From Lutraria lutraria (taxonomy: Eukaryota > Mollusca > Bivalvia > Venerida > Mactridae), in assembly GCA_964023205.1 (NCBI GenBank), contig OZ026843.1, positions 3,333,029 through 3,397,028 on the forward strand: a stretch of DNA of 64,000 nt, given 5' to 3'. The notes under the pieces were generated by a model. It saw only the letters and a list, made by a program, of their open reading frames with translations, ran no database searches and was not told the origin of the DNA. Made by a program: the position numbers and the translations under genes. Of the stretch, positions 25,701 through 36,246 are shown one piece after another. The stretch's first letter is position 1, and the number at the start of each line of letters is the position of its first letter.

Positions 25701-28700
25701 ATGGTATTTACAGTGATAGTAACCCTGGATTTAATCATACGGCACAGAGTTCTTATACCTTGACTATAGATTGTACAGATGGAGAATTCACAGTCTCCGA
25801 TACATTCACAGTAAACATTGTGAAAAATGAAGCGCCGACATTCTTAAACTTGCAAAGTACGTTAGTTTCATAAAAAAATTTTTTTTACTGAAACCTTAAT
25901 TAAGCCAGATTAAAACGGTCGTGTTTAACAGACCTACAGCGTTTTTTGGTTTACCCGACCAACTCTACTTTTTGGTTTACCCGACCGACACTAATTTTTG
26001 GTTTTCTCGATTGACACAAATTTTAGGTTTGCCTGACCGACTCTAATTTTTGGTTTACCCAATTGACAAAAAAATTAGGTTTGCCTGACCGACTCTAATT
26101 TTTGGTTTACCCGATTGGCACAAATTTTCGGTTTACCCAAACGACAAACATTTTTGGCGCCCCAAAATTTCTACGATCAAAAGTATGGAATAATTTAGGA
26201 CGAATCCTACCTAGTTTTTCTCACAAAATGAGAAAATTAGAAACAAATTAAATGAGTAGTTTTGCGACCTGCCTACTCTAATGATACTGGCCAAGTAATC
26301 CTCTAACGTATTGAATAATTATTGTCATTGAATGGTGCAACGATATGTTTTCACTAAGTTTGTCCCATACCGTACACAGCAAAAGAAAAACGAGTGTAAT
26401 TAATGAGTGGAACAAAATTAATTCGTATATTTATGAAGCGTGCATTGTACTTACTATTATGTGCTTAGTAACTGTATTAATTTGTCAATAACTTAGGCTG
26501 TTTCTGTTACACTTTGGGTTATATATTAGCTGTATAGTTTGTGTTTACAAAAAAGGTTGCGATATGCTTTATATTTCCAGATTCTACATCGGTGTCAACA
26601 TCCGATGGAACTGGAACAAATGCATTTACAGTTCTTGTTAATGATCCAGAAGGCGATGATTTAACATTCACTATGACGTGTGATTCTACTCCTTGTCCAT
26701 TTGTCATATTTGACTGTAAGTCATGGGTTCGTTCCCTTCGATACAGGCCACTCTAAGGTGGTACCCTCCGAGAAACTGTGTTTAGTCCTTCATTTTAGGA
26801 GCGAGGCTCCTTATAGCTATTCACTACTTTTCTTACTTACAATTAAGTGACACCTCATACATTAAGTGACACCTCATACATTAAGTGACACCTCATACAT
26901 TAAGTGACACCTCATACATTAAGTGACACCTCATACATTCGCATTGAAAAATAGTACCACTTGTTGTATACTTTGCAGCTTTGATTAGTATTTTCCTACG
27001 TGTTGGAAGGATTGTGGGGAAAGTAGAACAGGTATTTTAGGGATGGTGGGATTTTTGTACAAGTTGTATTCTACGAATATTTTTCTTATCTTTATGCAAT
27101 ACTAGTATATTTAAACTAATGTATTAGTCTCTGTTATATTACATTGACAGCTGGAGCAATACAAATAAATGAGAGTTTGGCTACGCATACAACCGTTGGA
27201 TATGATCTGTTTATAACTGTCTCAGATCAAAGAAACACAGTGGGTCCATCAACACTCACCATAACTATTACAGGTAATAGAAACGTGCATTAAAATAAAT
27301 ATGTATACTACTGTACTATCTCTCCAGAGCTGTCCTCTCATGAGTCATAATCTCTCTTTAACAACAGTATGACTATTAATTAAATCTTCCTAGAGCAACA
27401 ACAAACACAACATACTTTTGCTTCTACCAAATGGAGTTCCTTTAGAGAGAATGCATTGTATAACAAGCAGGTTGTTTGAAATTAGTAAATCGTATTTGAT
27501 CCTCATTGTGTTAGCTTATTATAAAAAACATGAGTACAACTTGGAAACAACACAAGTAAGGTAAGCCAATGTTATCTTGTTAAGGAAAATGTGACTGAAT
27601 CTACAGATCAGGATGTAATATAGTCGAGTATGCGCGTGCATGTTATTTTGGGAAAGCACTGCAGAATCAACTTGTTTATTTTTGCTATTTGAATAACTTA
27701 AAAAACAACACTACCGAGGGAATTAATTGTAGCTGGGGGCTTTATCTATTTATCTATTGATTAATGGCCCATTTGACAGTTTTAGTCATTTCAGATCCGC
27801 CCCAGAGAGAGAGAGAGAGAGAGAGAGGAGAATCGAGCATTTATATGTCCCGACTTTTTAAACAGTTTTGAAATTTGAAACATGGGAGTTATGTTTACTA
27901 ATTTTGTGTTGTAGGAATCAACAATCCAGTTACAGTTAACAATTTACCTGTAACAACAGTTGTGGCGGAGAACACGGTTGTTGGGACGACAGTTTATGAC
28001 GTTGATTTTACAGACCCGGATACGTCGCAAGCGCACTCGTTTTCAATGACGTCATCGCCGTCTTCCGGTCTCAGTTATTTTTCAATTAATTCATCAAGTG
28101 AGTAATAAGGAGATGTAAATGAAGTTAATAGGATTCTTGTAAACTTACATTGTGTGTTACTGAATCTACTTTCTCATAATATGATCGAGCGAAACAGGTT
28201 AATATATTCATTGTCCGTTTCATTGAATAACATTTGTCTGTTGTTTGTAACGGCCCATTCGGCATGTATGTAAAGTTGACAAAGCAATCTACAATCGACG
28301 TTTAATGTTTGGCTAGACAATCGACATTCATCTCGACATTCGAAAAACAGACTGTATGACTAATTCAGTAAATGCTTTCGAATGTCTAGCTCGACAATCG
28401 ACATTCATCTAAACATTGGTAAAACAGACTGTATGGCCATCGTAGTAACGTAAATTTCGAGTGTATGGCTAGACAATCGACATTCAAGAAGTATAGCCGT
28501 GTTTAGAGTTACCAAACCGACCCCCTTTTGGACTCCATTGTTTCGTAAGTCAAAATCCAACGTACGAAAAGTACCTCGTATTCCATGTTTAAAAAAAGAA
28601 AAGGAATTGAAAATTTCGTTTTTCGACATACCTATTTTTGATGTTGAGGAACCAAACACATGAATATTCTTTCAAGCATAAGAAATGTATTTTCAGCTGG

Positions 28701-31700
28701 AGTAATCAGTATGTCTACATCACCAGACTATGATGTCCTCAGTGTCACTACGTATGTTTTGACCGTTGTTGTAAGCGATACAGTGTCCTCCGATAATGGA
28801 ACAGTTACTGTAGAAATAACAAACGTGAATGAAGCACCATCTTTCGGCCAGTCTGGATACTCACTGTCAACCACAGAGAGCACGGTATTTGAATTTAATA
28901 TGAAAAACTGTTACAATATATTAGAAATTAAATTTTTAGTTTCAATTCATACATACATATACATGTAGTTACCTGTACATAGTTTTAATTCTAAAAATTA
29001 TAGCAAATGATTGATACTGTTTCGTCTATCTTCCGAGAGACTGTGTGTGTGTCCTCCAATTTTATACAGACCTGGGTGTTGGGTGGATTTTGGGTATAGA
29101 GATTTGGAGAAGGTAATATTTTGGAGAAGACGGAATATGTTTTTTCTAGGAATCATTTTCTTAATTTTATGTGTGGCAATACATTTCCATCCATGCAGGC
29201 TGGCACAGTAATTGGTACACCAGCATTTGGTATCACAGACCCGGATGCCAGTGATAGTTATACATTGACCCAAGACTGTGGGACGGAGACTGGGTACTTT
29301 ACAATGAACTCGACAACAGGACAAGTGAGTTTTCAGTCTAACTATGACCTTGACACAGGGTCTCTACCTACTACAGTCACGTGTACTGTGACGGTTACTG
29401 ATGCCGGTGGCCTGACAAGCACTGCTAGTCTCACTATAACAATTGGTATGTATAAATGTACAATGTATGTTGATACAACGCTATATATTATGATCAGACA
29501 TAACGAACACATATCCAGTTAAAAGCTTATGACAATAGAACTACTAGTACTGGCATAATATAATTCAATATACGTTATTGTTATCAATTATATCTTATTA
29601 ATGTAATGTTATTTGACATGGTTTCTAAGAGTATTTAAACATATAATGTATTCCTAATTTTGTGAAAAAGAAATGACCGGTCTTTATAGAAATGATTTGT
29701 GAGTTTATAGCAGAAATACTCATATTTTATGCCTTATTGAACTTTGTAAAATAGCAGCAAGTCCCGTTGAGAAGGCAAAGCCCATTACTTATACACGTAC
29801 AGTGAAACCTGTGCTAGTGCCACCTCCAAATAAAGGTCACCTCGTGAATAAAGGTGATTTCTTTAACAAACGGTCATTGATTATTTAGAACAAAGAGACC
29901 TCCCAATAAAGGTCACTTGTCTATAAAGGCAAGATATTGTCTTCTCAAAGGGTGGCCTATGTTCAGGTTTGACTGTATACATCAAACAGGAGCAGAGCTA
30001 TGTTTCACAACGCGCAAATGAGCTAGGATTATTAATAATCTATTTAAAGTTTACCTATATTTATCTTATCATAAAAAAACTGTATTTATCGCAGACTATA
30101 TCAACGAACACACTCCAGTATTTTCGCCAGCGTCATACACCTTTTATGTTAGTTACTACGCCGCCGTCGGATCATCGGTTGGAACAGTCACGGCCACAGA
30201 TGCTGATGCCGGTGGACATGGTGTCCTTACGTATACGCTGAACCAAACCACCCTGTCCAATGAGTACTTTTCAATAGACACCGCGGGGATAGTAACAGTA
30301 AAAGAATCACTAAACGGCAGTCCCTTGGGTTACGCTTCCACTGTTACAATATCATCAACAGCCTCAGATGTTGGTGGCTTGTTTGATACAGCGACCATTG
30401 TGATCTCTATTTCAGGTTAGAAAATATGGAATATTTTATTTTCTGCGTGACTAGATATAAGTCCCTATCGTTACCCAATCAGATATTTGTATGACTTTAA
30501 CTTCTTTTTTTACTTTAAAAAGTAAAACTAATTTTAATGGTAACAATTTTTCATGTATTTTAAAGATATAATTTACATTGAAACTCAACACCTAAATAAA
30601 ACATTTCTAACAACAAAGTACATGACTGTAATAATTACGAAATTGAAAGAATTTGTATGACATTATGTGACTAAATAGTATCTACATGTATGTGTTTTAC
30701 AAACTCACGAGTTGGTCATTGTTTAAACATTGGCATGGTATTGTTGAGTCATTTTAACCGATGATAATGAAGGATGAATGTATAAAAGTATGTCTTGTCT
30801 GGTCTTTACTAACTTGATTTATGTATTTAGATACGACAACTACAAGTACGACAACAACAACAGTCCGTTATAAAACATTCTTTGATGATACTCGCAACAT
30901 CGCATGGTTTGTGGTGTGTATTATTTTTCTCATCTCCAGCCTGATGCTACTCGGGTACATCATCTTTACTTGCAATGGTGCCAATAGTTGCGCTTCCTGC
31001 GTAAGGAACTGGTGAGTGTTGTCGCAAGTAGTTTTAATTTCAATGGGTACCAGGTAGTTGAATTATATTATGATCTACGTTCTCAAAAAGTACACGATTT
31101 TGTTGTTATAATGTTAATGACACCAACCTTAAAAACAATCTCTTAGCCTACGTTCGTAATGTTAAATCAAATGTTGCCGTTTGTTGCTTTTTGGTGCGAC
31201 ATCGTGAAATTGAATGTGAGAATTCATTTCGTCTTACAAAATCGTTAATAGCGACAAGCAAATGGCCATACTTTTAATTTGTAACTATGAGCCTTAAAAG
31301 GATATACAGTATAAAGGATGTGATATGTAACTTGTTTATGAAATAGTTTAAAAAAATGAAATTCAGCTTTGGGGACAATTACGGGCCTTTAGAAACGAAG
31401 TCCAGAAAATATCGACTTCGAGTATACAAGTTTGTTGCGTGAGGTTCAGTCTTAAACATGCATTGAACATCACAAGAACTGGAACGAAATTCGTGTAAGA
31501 CACAGGCTACAGGTGTGTGATAACAGCAAAGTTATTTTTTTGAAACTTCATTTTACTGTTATCACACGCAGGTAGCCTGTGGTGTAAGGCATAAAAATAA
31601 AAGTACCTAAGGATTAATGCTAAGTTTCATGTAGGAGTTAAATGGTCAATATTTACACGGAGCATTATGAATGTAACTCACTTTGACGAAGGTAATAATG

Positions 31701-32393
31701 ATATAATTGACATTAACCAAATAATATCACTTAATTAATTGTTCCAATCACCAAGGTCTTACGAATAATGCTGTATTGTCCTTTTTGCAGCCGAGGTATA
31801 AAGAAGCATCACAAGATGAGAAAATGGTCACCGAGGAGACGTAGTTTAGACACCATACCTACTATTGCAGTACAATCAGGTAAATTCATGATAGTACAGT
31901 AAAACTCATGAAACCCGGACTCTTAAAACTGGAAGACTTGTTTTTTAGTTATTTTTCGGAGATTATCAAAAGTTCTCTGAAAACCGGAATTCTCAGAAAA
32001 TCGGACTTTTAGGTCAGTCCGGAAAATGTTCGGTTTTCAGAGGTTTAATAGCATGTCCTCGTGAGGTGAACCATTTCCCTCTTATTAACATATAGTATTG
32101 TCAGATAAACGAAGTTATTAAGTGGACAAAAAATAATATCATGACAGTAGAACTTATTTTTTTACGAAAATCACTCTAAGTCTTTGCAGAAATATGTCAC
32201 CATTAATATCTATGATATATTCTTGTTCAATTTACTGAAATGAACCCATTCGGCAATGTGTCTATTATTAATTGTGCAAAATAGCTCTTACGTTTTTAAG
32301 AAAAAGAATAGAATTATGCTTTGTTTTCAACATAAAGTTTATTGAATTTTTATTTTATTTTTTATTTGATTACAGTGCGAAAACCACCTCCAC
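19583..32393 (+). CDS. cadherin-like single-pass membrane protein (multi-exon; coding exons joined)
   Basis: Sixteen exons join in frame: 19583-19753, 20679-20754, 21816-21982, 23183-23356, 23619-23740, 24458-24635, 25698-25856, 26581-26715, 27151-27273, 27915-28097, 28697-28884, 29199-29445, 30095-30415, 30831-31011, 31791-31879, 32376-32393. The first three encode a Trp/Cys-containing beta-rich module (VDCCGVVDSW, TIYFQVWRASG, ISIKSGDRWGW). Ten more encode about six cadherin-type repeats ending in strands such as TATATLTVSIT and STASLTITI. Interdomain linkers (DDAPTF, NEAPTF, NEAPSF, NEHTPVF) are weakened forms of the DxNDNxP calcium site. A Thr-rich stem, one transmembrane helix and a basic tail follow. 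The likely role is cell-surface adhesion or recognition, with reduced calcium dependence (inference). Nearly all introns are phase 1, so repeats are exon-shufflable. Start and stop codons are not fixed. Confidence 0.8.
20679..20754 (+). CDS. cadherin-like gene, exon: N-terminal module part 2
   Basis: Acceptor GCTAG, donor TG|GTGTGT. Reads SDGEQTLTVGTADQISIKSG then DRWGW, and exits in phase 2. The next exon restores Trp, giving GWW, which fits the D-x-x-GW strand of this module. Confidence 0.65.
21198..21660. mobile_element. MITE with long terminal inverted repeats (463 bp)
   Basis: Left end CAGTGCTTAGTCTGG and right end CCAGACTATGCAGTG are inverted, and inside them GGTCAGGCAAAGCGC/ATGGCGGC mirrors GCCGCCATTACTGAG/TTTGCCTGAC. 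That gives imperfect arms of about 65-70 bp around an AT-rich core. It lies in an intron of the cadherin-like gene. No clear target-site duplication was found. Confidence 0.7.
21816..21982 (+). CDS. cadherin-like gene, exon: N-terminal module part 3
   Basis: Acceptor TTCGCAG, donor A|GTAAGT. Reads WTDGTDIITYKSGGGEEDNN, then AISWSSATLENDRSYGIRMN. It closes the first module and exits in phase 1. Confidence 0.75.
23183..23356 (+). CDS. cadherin-like gene, exon: repeat 1 first half
   Basis: Acceptor TTTCAAG, donor T|GTAAGT. Begins with the linker DDAPTFTN and reads SLHTVSVSDVNTDDVSSLSV. Phase 1 to phase 1. Confidence 0.7.
23619..23740 (+). CDS. cadherin-like gene, exon: repeat 1 second half
   Basis: Acceptor CTCTTCAG, donor CAG|GTATGA. 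Ends in the last cadherin strand VVDQCSNTATATLTVSITNQ. Exits in phase 0. Confidence 0.75.
24458..24635 (+). CDS. cadherin-like gene, exon: repeat 2 first half
   Basis: Acceptor TTTTCTAAAAAG (an AAG site, weaker than CAG), donor T|GTAAGT. Starts PPAITSLPFSNSTSEDT and includes ATTDPEGSAVTCSM, a DPEG calcium-loop-like motif. Phase 0 entry agrees with the preceding exon. Confidence 0.7.
25698..25856 (+). CDS. cadherin-like gene, exon: repeat 2 second half and linker
   Basis: Acceptor TTATTTTCAG, donor A|GTACGT. Reads SSYTLTIDCTDGEFTVSDTF and ends with the linker KNEAPTFLNLQ that opens repeat 3. Confidence 0.75.
25941..26157. repeat. degenerate minisatellite in intron
   Basis: Seven or so copies of a 26-36 bp motif built on TTTTTGGTTTACCCGACCGA and its variants (AGGTTTGCCTGACCGACTCT, GGTTTACCCGATTGGCAC). 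The copies have diverged. Confidence 0.75.
26581..26715 (+). CDS. cadherin-like gene, exon: repeat 3 first half
   Basis: Acceptor TATTTCCAG, donor T|GTAAGT. Reads GTNAFTVLVNDPEGDDLTFT, the calcium-loop-like strand pair, then CDSTPCPFVIFD. Confidence 0.75.
26792..26826. repeat. repeat terminus with hairpin (pair of 7193-7232)
   Basis: CTTCATTTTAGGAGC...GCTCCTTATAGCTAT is the reverse complement pattern of 7193-7232, with a diverged loop. Confidence 0.5.
26842..26939. repeat. 19-bp tandem repeat, 5 copies
   Basis: ATTAAGTGACACCTCATAC repeats five times with no change, so this is a young expansion inside an intron. Confidence 0.95.
27151..27273 (+). CDS. cadherin-like gene, exon: repeat 3 second half
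   Basis: Acceptor ACATTGACAG, donor G|GTAATA. Reads VGYDLFITVSDQRNTVGPST and ends LTITIT, the last cadherin strand. Confidence 0.75.
27308..27461. mobile_element. pogo-like MITE
   Basis: Starts TACTGTACTATCTCTCC and ends AGAGAGAATGCATTGTA. The interior (GCAACAACAAACACAACATA, TTTTGCTTCTACCAAA) matches the MITE at 38,349-38,540. Confidence 0.55.
27769..27828. repeat. dispersed repeat copy 2 ending in an (AG)n run
   Basis: The counterpart of 16,363-16,430. It is followed by a pure AG microsatellite at 27,803-27,828. Confidence 0.6.
27915..28097 (+). CDS. cadherin-like gene, exon: repeat 4 first half
   Basis: Acceptor TGTTGTAG, donor A|GTGAGT. Reads INNPVTVNNLPVTTVVAENT, then VYDVDFTDPDTSQAHSFSMT. 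The VAENT and DPDTSQ segments match the A and B/C calcium-loop strands of cadherin repeats. Confidence 0.8.
28290..28490. repeat. degenerate tandem motif in intron
   Basis: CTAGACAATCGACATTCA (or CTCGACAATCGACATTCATC) recurs three times together with AAAACAGACTGTATG, at spacings of roughly 80-90 bp. Confidence 0.6.
28697..28884 (+). CDS. cadherin-like gene, exon: repeat 4 second half and linker
   Basis: Acceptor TATTTTCAG, donor ACG|GTATTT. Reads TYVLTVVVSDTVSSDNGTVT, then VEITNVNEAPSFGQSGYSLS. The NVNEAPSF linker is the closest to the canonical interdomain calcium motif in this gene. Exits in phase 0. Confidence 0.8.
29199..29445 (+). CDS. cadherin-like gene, exon: repeat 5
   Basis: Acceptor CCATGCAG, donor G|GTATGT. 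Reads AGTVIGTPAFGITDPDASDS, YFTMNSTTGQVSFQSNYDLD and TVTDAGGLTSTASLTITI. Here a whole repeat sits in one exon and is not split in two. Confidence 0.8.
29798..29977. mobile_element. pogo/Tc1-like MITE, 180 bp
   Basis: Ends TACAGTGAAACCTG and CAGGTTTGACTGTA are inverted. The interior matches 12,613-12,832 and 61,622-61,799. It lies in the intron before the repeat-6 exon. Confidence 0.85.
30095..30415 (+). CDS. cadherin-like gene, exon: repeat 6
   Basis: Acceptor TATCGCAG, donor G|GTTAGA. Reads INEHTPVFSPASYTFYVSYY, VGTVTATDADAGGHGVLTYT and YFSIDTAGIVTVKESLNG. This is the most canonical cadherin repeat in the gene (ATDADAG, F-S-I-D-x-x-G). Confidence 0.85.
30831..31011 (+). CDS. cadherin-like gene, exon: Thr stem and transmembrane helix
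   Basis: Acceptor ATGTATTTAG, donor TG|GTGAGT. Starts with DTTTTSTTTTT, probably an O-glycosylated stem, then one hydrophobic helix (AWFVVCIIFLISSLMLLGYI) followed by a Cys-rich membrane-proximal stretch (CNGANSCASC). This fixes the topology as N-terminus outside. Confidence 0.85.
31498..31585. repeat. imperfect inverted repeat, about 28-bp arms
   Basis: ACACAGGCTACAGGTGTGTG/ATAACAG on the left mirrors CTGTTATCACACGCAGGTAG/CCTGTGGTGT on the right, with a spacer of about 30 nt. It lies in the intron after the transmembrane exon. Confidence 0.7.
31791..31879 (+). CDS. cadherin-like gene, exon: basic cytoplasmic tail
   Basis: Acceptor CTTTTTGCAG, donor G|GTAAAT. Reads RGIKKHHKMRKWSPRRRSLD, a strongly basic stop-transfer-like sequence, then TIPTIAVQS. 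No catenin-binding motif is visible. Confidence 0.75.
31895..32050. mobile_element. pogo-like MITE
   Basis: Starts TACAGTAAAACTCATGAAAC. The inverted end is CGGTTTTCAGAGGTTTAATA, which lacks the last CTG. Internal CCGGACT/AGTCCGG pairs support a fold-back element. Confidence 0.55.
32376..32393 (+). CDS. cadherin-like gene, 18-nt microexon (VRKPPP)
   Basis: Acceptor TTGATTACAG and donor C|GTACGT enclose only 18 nt that read VRKPPP in the expected phase. The next exon is not certain. An acceptor at 32,528-32,538 region (TTTTGCAG) would give a short tail starting RYAIIIYFE that ends at TAA near 32,600. Other acceptors at about 32,472 and 33,615 are also possible. Confidence 0.5.
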
Positions 32394-32624
32394 GTACGTA
32401 TTTCATTTTGTTCTAATTTGCTTGGATTCGGTACAGTAATCTCATTTAATTGTTTGCACGTTTTTTTTTCAGTTGTTTGTGGTCGAGAACACAATAGTTG
32501 GTCGATATATAATTTGATTAAAACTTCTCTTTTGCAGGATATGCGATTATAATCTACTTCGAAATCAAATCACTTTTACGCAAACTCTTTTCGGATTAAA
32601 GTTCAATCATTTTATTTATTTTGG

Positions 32625-32770
32625 TTTAAACACCGTTTTTCCACAATGGAGGAAAATTGACATCATTGTAAAATTTTCATGGAAGGGTTTGACCTGCTGC
32701 ATCTGGGCATTGAACCCGGATTGCTGCGTTAACAACCCAGTACACTAACCGCTGGGCCACGACTGTACCA
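32625..32770 (-). mobile_element. tRNA-derived SINE
   Basis: On the minus strand, TGGCCCAGCGGTTAGTG resembles an A box and GGGTTCAATGCCC a B box, followed by the body motif ATGGAGGAAAATTGACA (+ strand) shared with 11.7 and 15.8 kb. Confidence 0.65.
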
Positions 32771-34508
32771 AGGAATCTGGATAAAAAGAACATTTTGTAA
32801 TTTATGATATTTTACTTGGAGGTTTTGTTACATTGAACTGTTATACTACGGATGGAATATTTTAAATATTTCTTTTCCATACTGTATCAATTTTCCTTTA
32901 ATTTTGTAGCCATCCACTCGTGGAAAAAACTGCTTGCTTAAAACCAATCAACTTCTTCTGATATACTTGAATCACAATAAATAAGTATGACACTATAGCA
33001 ATAGGGGAATGAAACGTACTGACACGCCATTTTTGCAACAGACACCTACTTACACCATGTTATTTGTGAATATTTATTCATTGTTATGAAAGAAAAACTT
33101 TGTTTAAATGTTATCTGGCATATATAGTGAAAAGATGTTGTAAGAGTACTTCTATAACGAAGAAATGATCCAGAAATATTATTCCACATACGTAGTCCCC
33201 GCATCGTCAGATACATTTATATCATGAACACTTAGGTTTGCTGTTTTTCATTGTTTTTTTTAGTTACTTACCCTCTTATAAACTAACTTTATCTTGGATC
33301 CATCCACAGTCTGTTCCCATGTTTTATATTATTTGGTTAATAATATCTGTTCGCCCACCTAAATACACTTATTCGCATGCATTGCTTAATATGTTTAGTA
33401 TTGTTGAAGACATTAAATTATTTATTTAGTATATGAAGTGTTGGCGTTAATTTGTACGTAAGGATAACACGAATCGCTGTTTTATTGCTAGAATACTAGG
33501 TTGTTTATCGAACGGCCACAATATCGCCAAAATGTATACCTCTACATTCCAAACAAATTTACGAATCACACACAATAGAGTCACATTCGAAACAAAATAA
33601 CCTCATTATTTACAGTGCCTCCACATCCTAATAACAATATAAATGTTACCATATTCCAAACAATATAACAACGTTCCAAACAATACAAGTTAAATGTTTG
33701 TACGGCGCAAAATCGCATCCGGCAATTCAATACTAGAATGTGGCCTATGTAGCATTTTTTTATCAGGATGTGCGAAGTTTCAGATCAAACGAATTTGTTA
33801 TTTTGACTTAACTGATCCCGAAACTAAAGTGATCATCTACTCCATCAAAAATACAAGCCGTTGATGTTTCATGAATCTCATGAATCTGGTCATATGGTTC
33901 TACAGTTCACGAGGTACTCTATATGTAGTCCCTGTTTCCACCCTAAAATTAAAATCAGGGGAAACTATCACCTCGATGTATCAGACGTTGCAATATCTGC
34001 TGGAATGCATATAAAATATTAAAATAAAGTCTCCAAAAATAATATACTCCGTTGTCTGAGGGTACGTTGTCGTAAAAACCTGGTATAACGGTCCCAAACA
34101 TAGATTTTCAACTGCAAAGTGACCATCTATATCGAACCATAAAGTGACCGTCTATGTCGAACAAATTAAGTCATCATTTCTCACCTGATCGGACATTTTT
34201 TGTATTGAGCTCCGAAATCGATATTTAATTAACGACAATTGCGTAAACAAGTCAGTGTCCACGCTCGCGATTATAAAATTAGTCTGTGTGAATATGTTTA
34301 TAATGTTTTGTTTATTTGCGACATGTTGCTAAAATAAATACATCGAAACGTATAAATACCGTGTTCCGTATCTTATAACACGATTAAATGATTATTACAA
34401 CACACCGATAATAAACACAGCGAATTTCTCTAATAATTTATACATCGAAGTTCATTTAGATCGAACAATTTTTCCTAATTCCTTTGATATAAAGAGTTTC
34501 GGCTGCAT
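32771..34508. other. possible 3' region of the cadherin-like gene; no exon confirmed
   Basis: AT-rich. AATAAA signals occur (for example near 32,977). A CAG acceptor near 33,615 is followed by a short frame, but the sequence there also resembles the A-rich repeats at 36.5-37.2 kb, so I do not call it. Confidence 0.35.
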
Positions 34509-34509
34509 T

Positions 34510-34540
<31 letters not shown>

Positions 34541-36246
34541 TCTTTATTTATAGAAGGTGTACACATTAAGTAAAATATACAAAACATTTGACTTATTTTC
34601 AATGCGGCCTTCTGGAAACAAGCAAAATAACATATTAACTAATACATATTAAAATGAATGAATGAGTAACAATAAATACATAAATAAATGAAAGGATATA
34701 AGTTAATGAAATTAACTGTTGTGTGAATGAATGGCGGACGGACGAACGATCGAACGAGCGTACGAAAGACAAAAGGAAATAAACAAATTACTCCATGCAT
34801 TCACAATTATAACTAAGCAACTTACACACAACATAATGATGATGATAGCATTGACACAAATGATTTACTAAAGAAATTGCAGACATACCCGACAAACACT
34901 CCTTGGTTGAGAACATGTATCAATAATTACATAAAATGTTGTTGTTTTTTAGAATATGTAACACTTGTGAGCAAACAATCTAAAAACATTAAAAGACTGA
35001 AAAAATAAGTCTTTATACCCAGACATAGACATGAATAATTACGTTATGGAAATTGCATGTTAAGAATAAACTTACGTAAGTTGTACTTAAAAGAATATGA
35101 TGAATTGAGTTGTCTTAGATTAAATGGCAGTGTATTCCAAACGATGCTAGCATGATATGAAAAAGAATCTTTAATGTATTTAGTTCTGTTTCCTGGCAAT
35201 ACTAGATCATTACGTGCCGTAGATCTAAGGTCATAGTGTTCATTGCTTGAAAAGGTTAAAAGATTTGACATATAGTCTGGAAACAATTTATTTTTACTTT
35301 TAAACACCATCATTGCAGCGTGATATGTGACTCTATTTTCAAATGTCACCCATTGCAATTCTTTGAATAATTCTAAGGAGTTGGTGTTATATGGCCTTTG
35401 TAAGATGATGCGTGCGGCCCGCTTTTGAAGTTTTGAAATCTTATTTATACTACCTATAGAATGAACACCCTTTCCCCACACAGTACAACAGTAATCAAAA
35501 CATGGAACTAAATAAACGTTATAGAACTTTTTCTTCATGTCATCATTCAAAAATGAGCTAATTTGTTTCATCAGAGCTATTTTCATTTTAATTTGCTTGC
35601 AAACAAATGTGATTTGCATATCCCATGTTAAAGCATTATCAATATAGACTCCTAAGATTTTCTGAACGCGCACGTTCTCAATATTTATATTATTTATAAA
35701 GAGATTTAAGGGTCGTGCATTTTTTATTCGATTTTTTGCAGAAATTAACATGCATTTTGATTTATCTGGATGAAGCGACATGTTATTCAAAGAACACCAA
35801 TTTAAGATTGCAGTGATGTTCTCCTGAAGATTCAATTCAATAATATTTATATCTTTATTTGAATTGTGAATAGTTGAGTCATCAGCAAATAGATCAATAT
35901 TGATACTATCTGAGACGATACTAATATCATTAATATACAACAAAAACAATAAAGGGCCCAAGATTGAACCTTGAGGAACTCCAGATTTTATAAACATTGA
36001 TTCTGAATGGTTTGTATTTGATTTAACTTGTTGTTTTCTTTTGCTTAGGTATGATTTAAAGAATTCTAGGGAACGATTTGAAAAATGACACAACTTCAAT
36101 TTGTGAATCAAAATTTCATGGTCAACCATATCGAATGCTTTCTGTAAGTCAAGATAAACAGCTCCTATATAATTACCAGCGTCTATGTCACTCAGCCACG
36201 TATTTATTGACAGATGGGCAGATATCGAGCTCGCTCCATTCTTAGA
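34509..36246 (-). mobile_element. 5'-truncated LINE (CR1/L2/jockey-like) with microsatellite tail
   Basis: A single 361-codon ATG frame (36,129-35,044) extends upstream without stop to about 36,246 (NGASSISAHLSINTWLSD, YLDLQKAFDMVDHEIL). The RT motifs GVPQGSILGPLLFLLYINDI and LFADDST are intact, followed by LHPDKSKCMLIS and LGVYID. The C-terminal part contains YDLRSTARNDLVLPGNRT. On the minus strand an AATAAA precedes a pure (ATT)n run at 34,510-34,541, the microsatellite 3' tail known in L2/CR1-like elements. The endonuclease and N-terminal RT part are missing. The open frame indicates a recent insertion. Confidence 0.85.
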
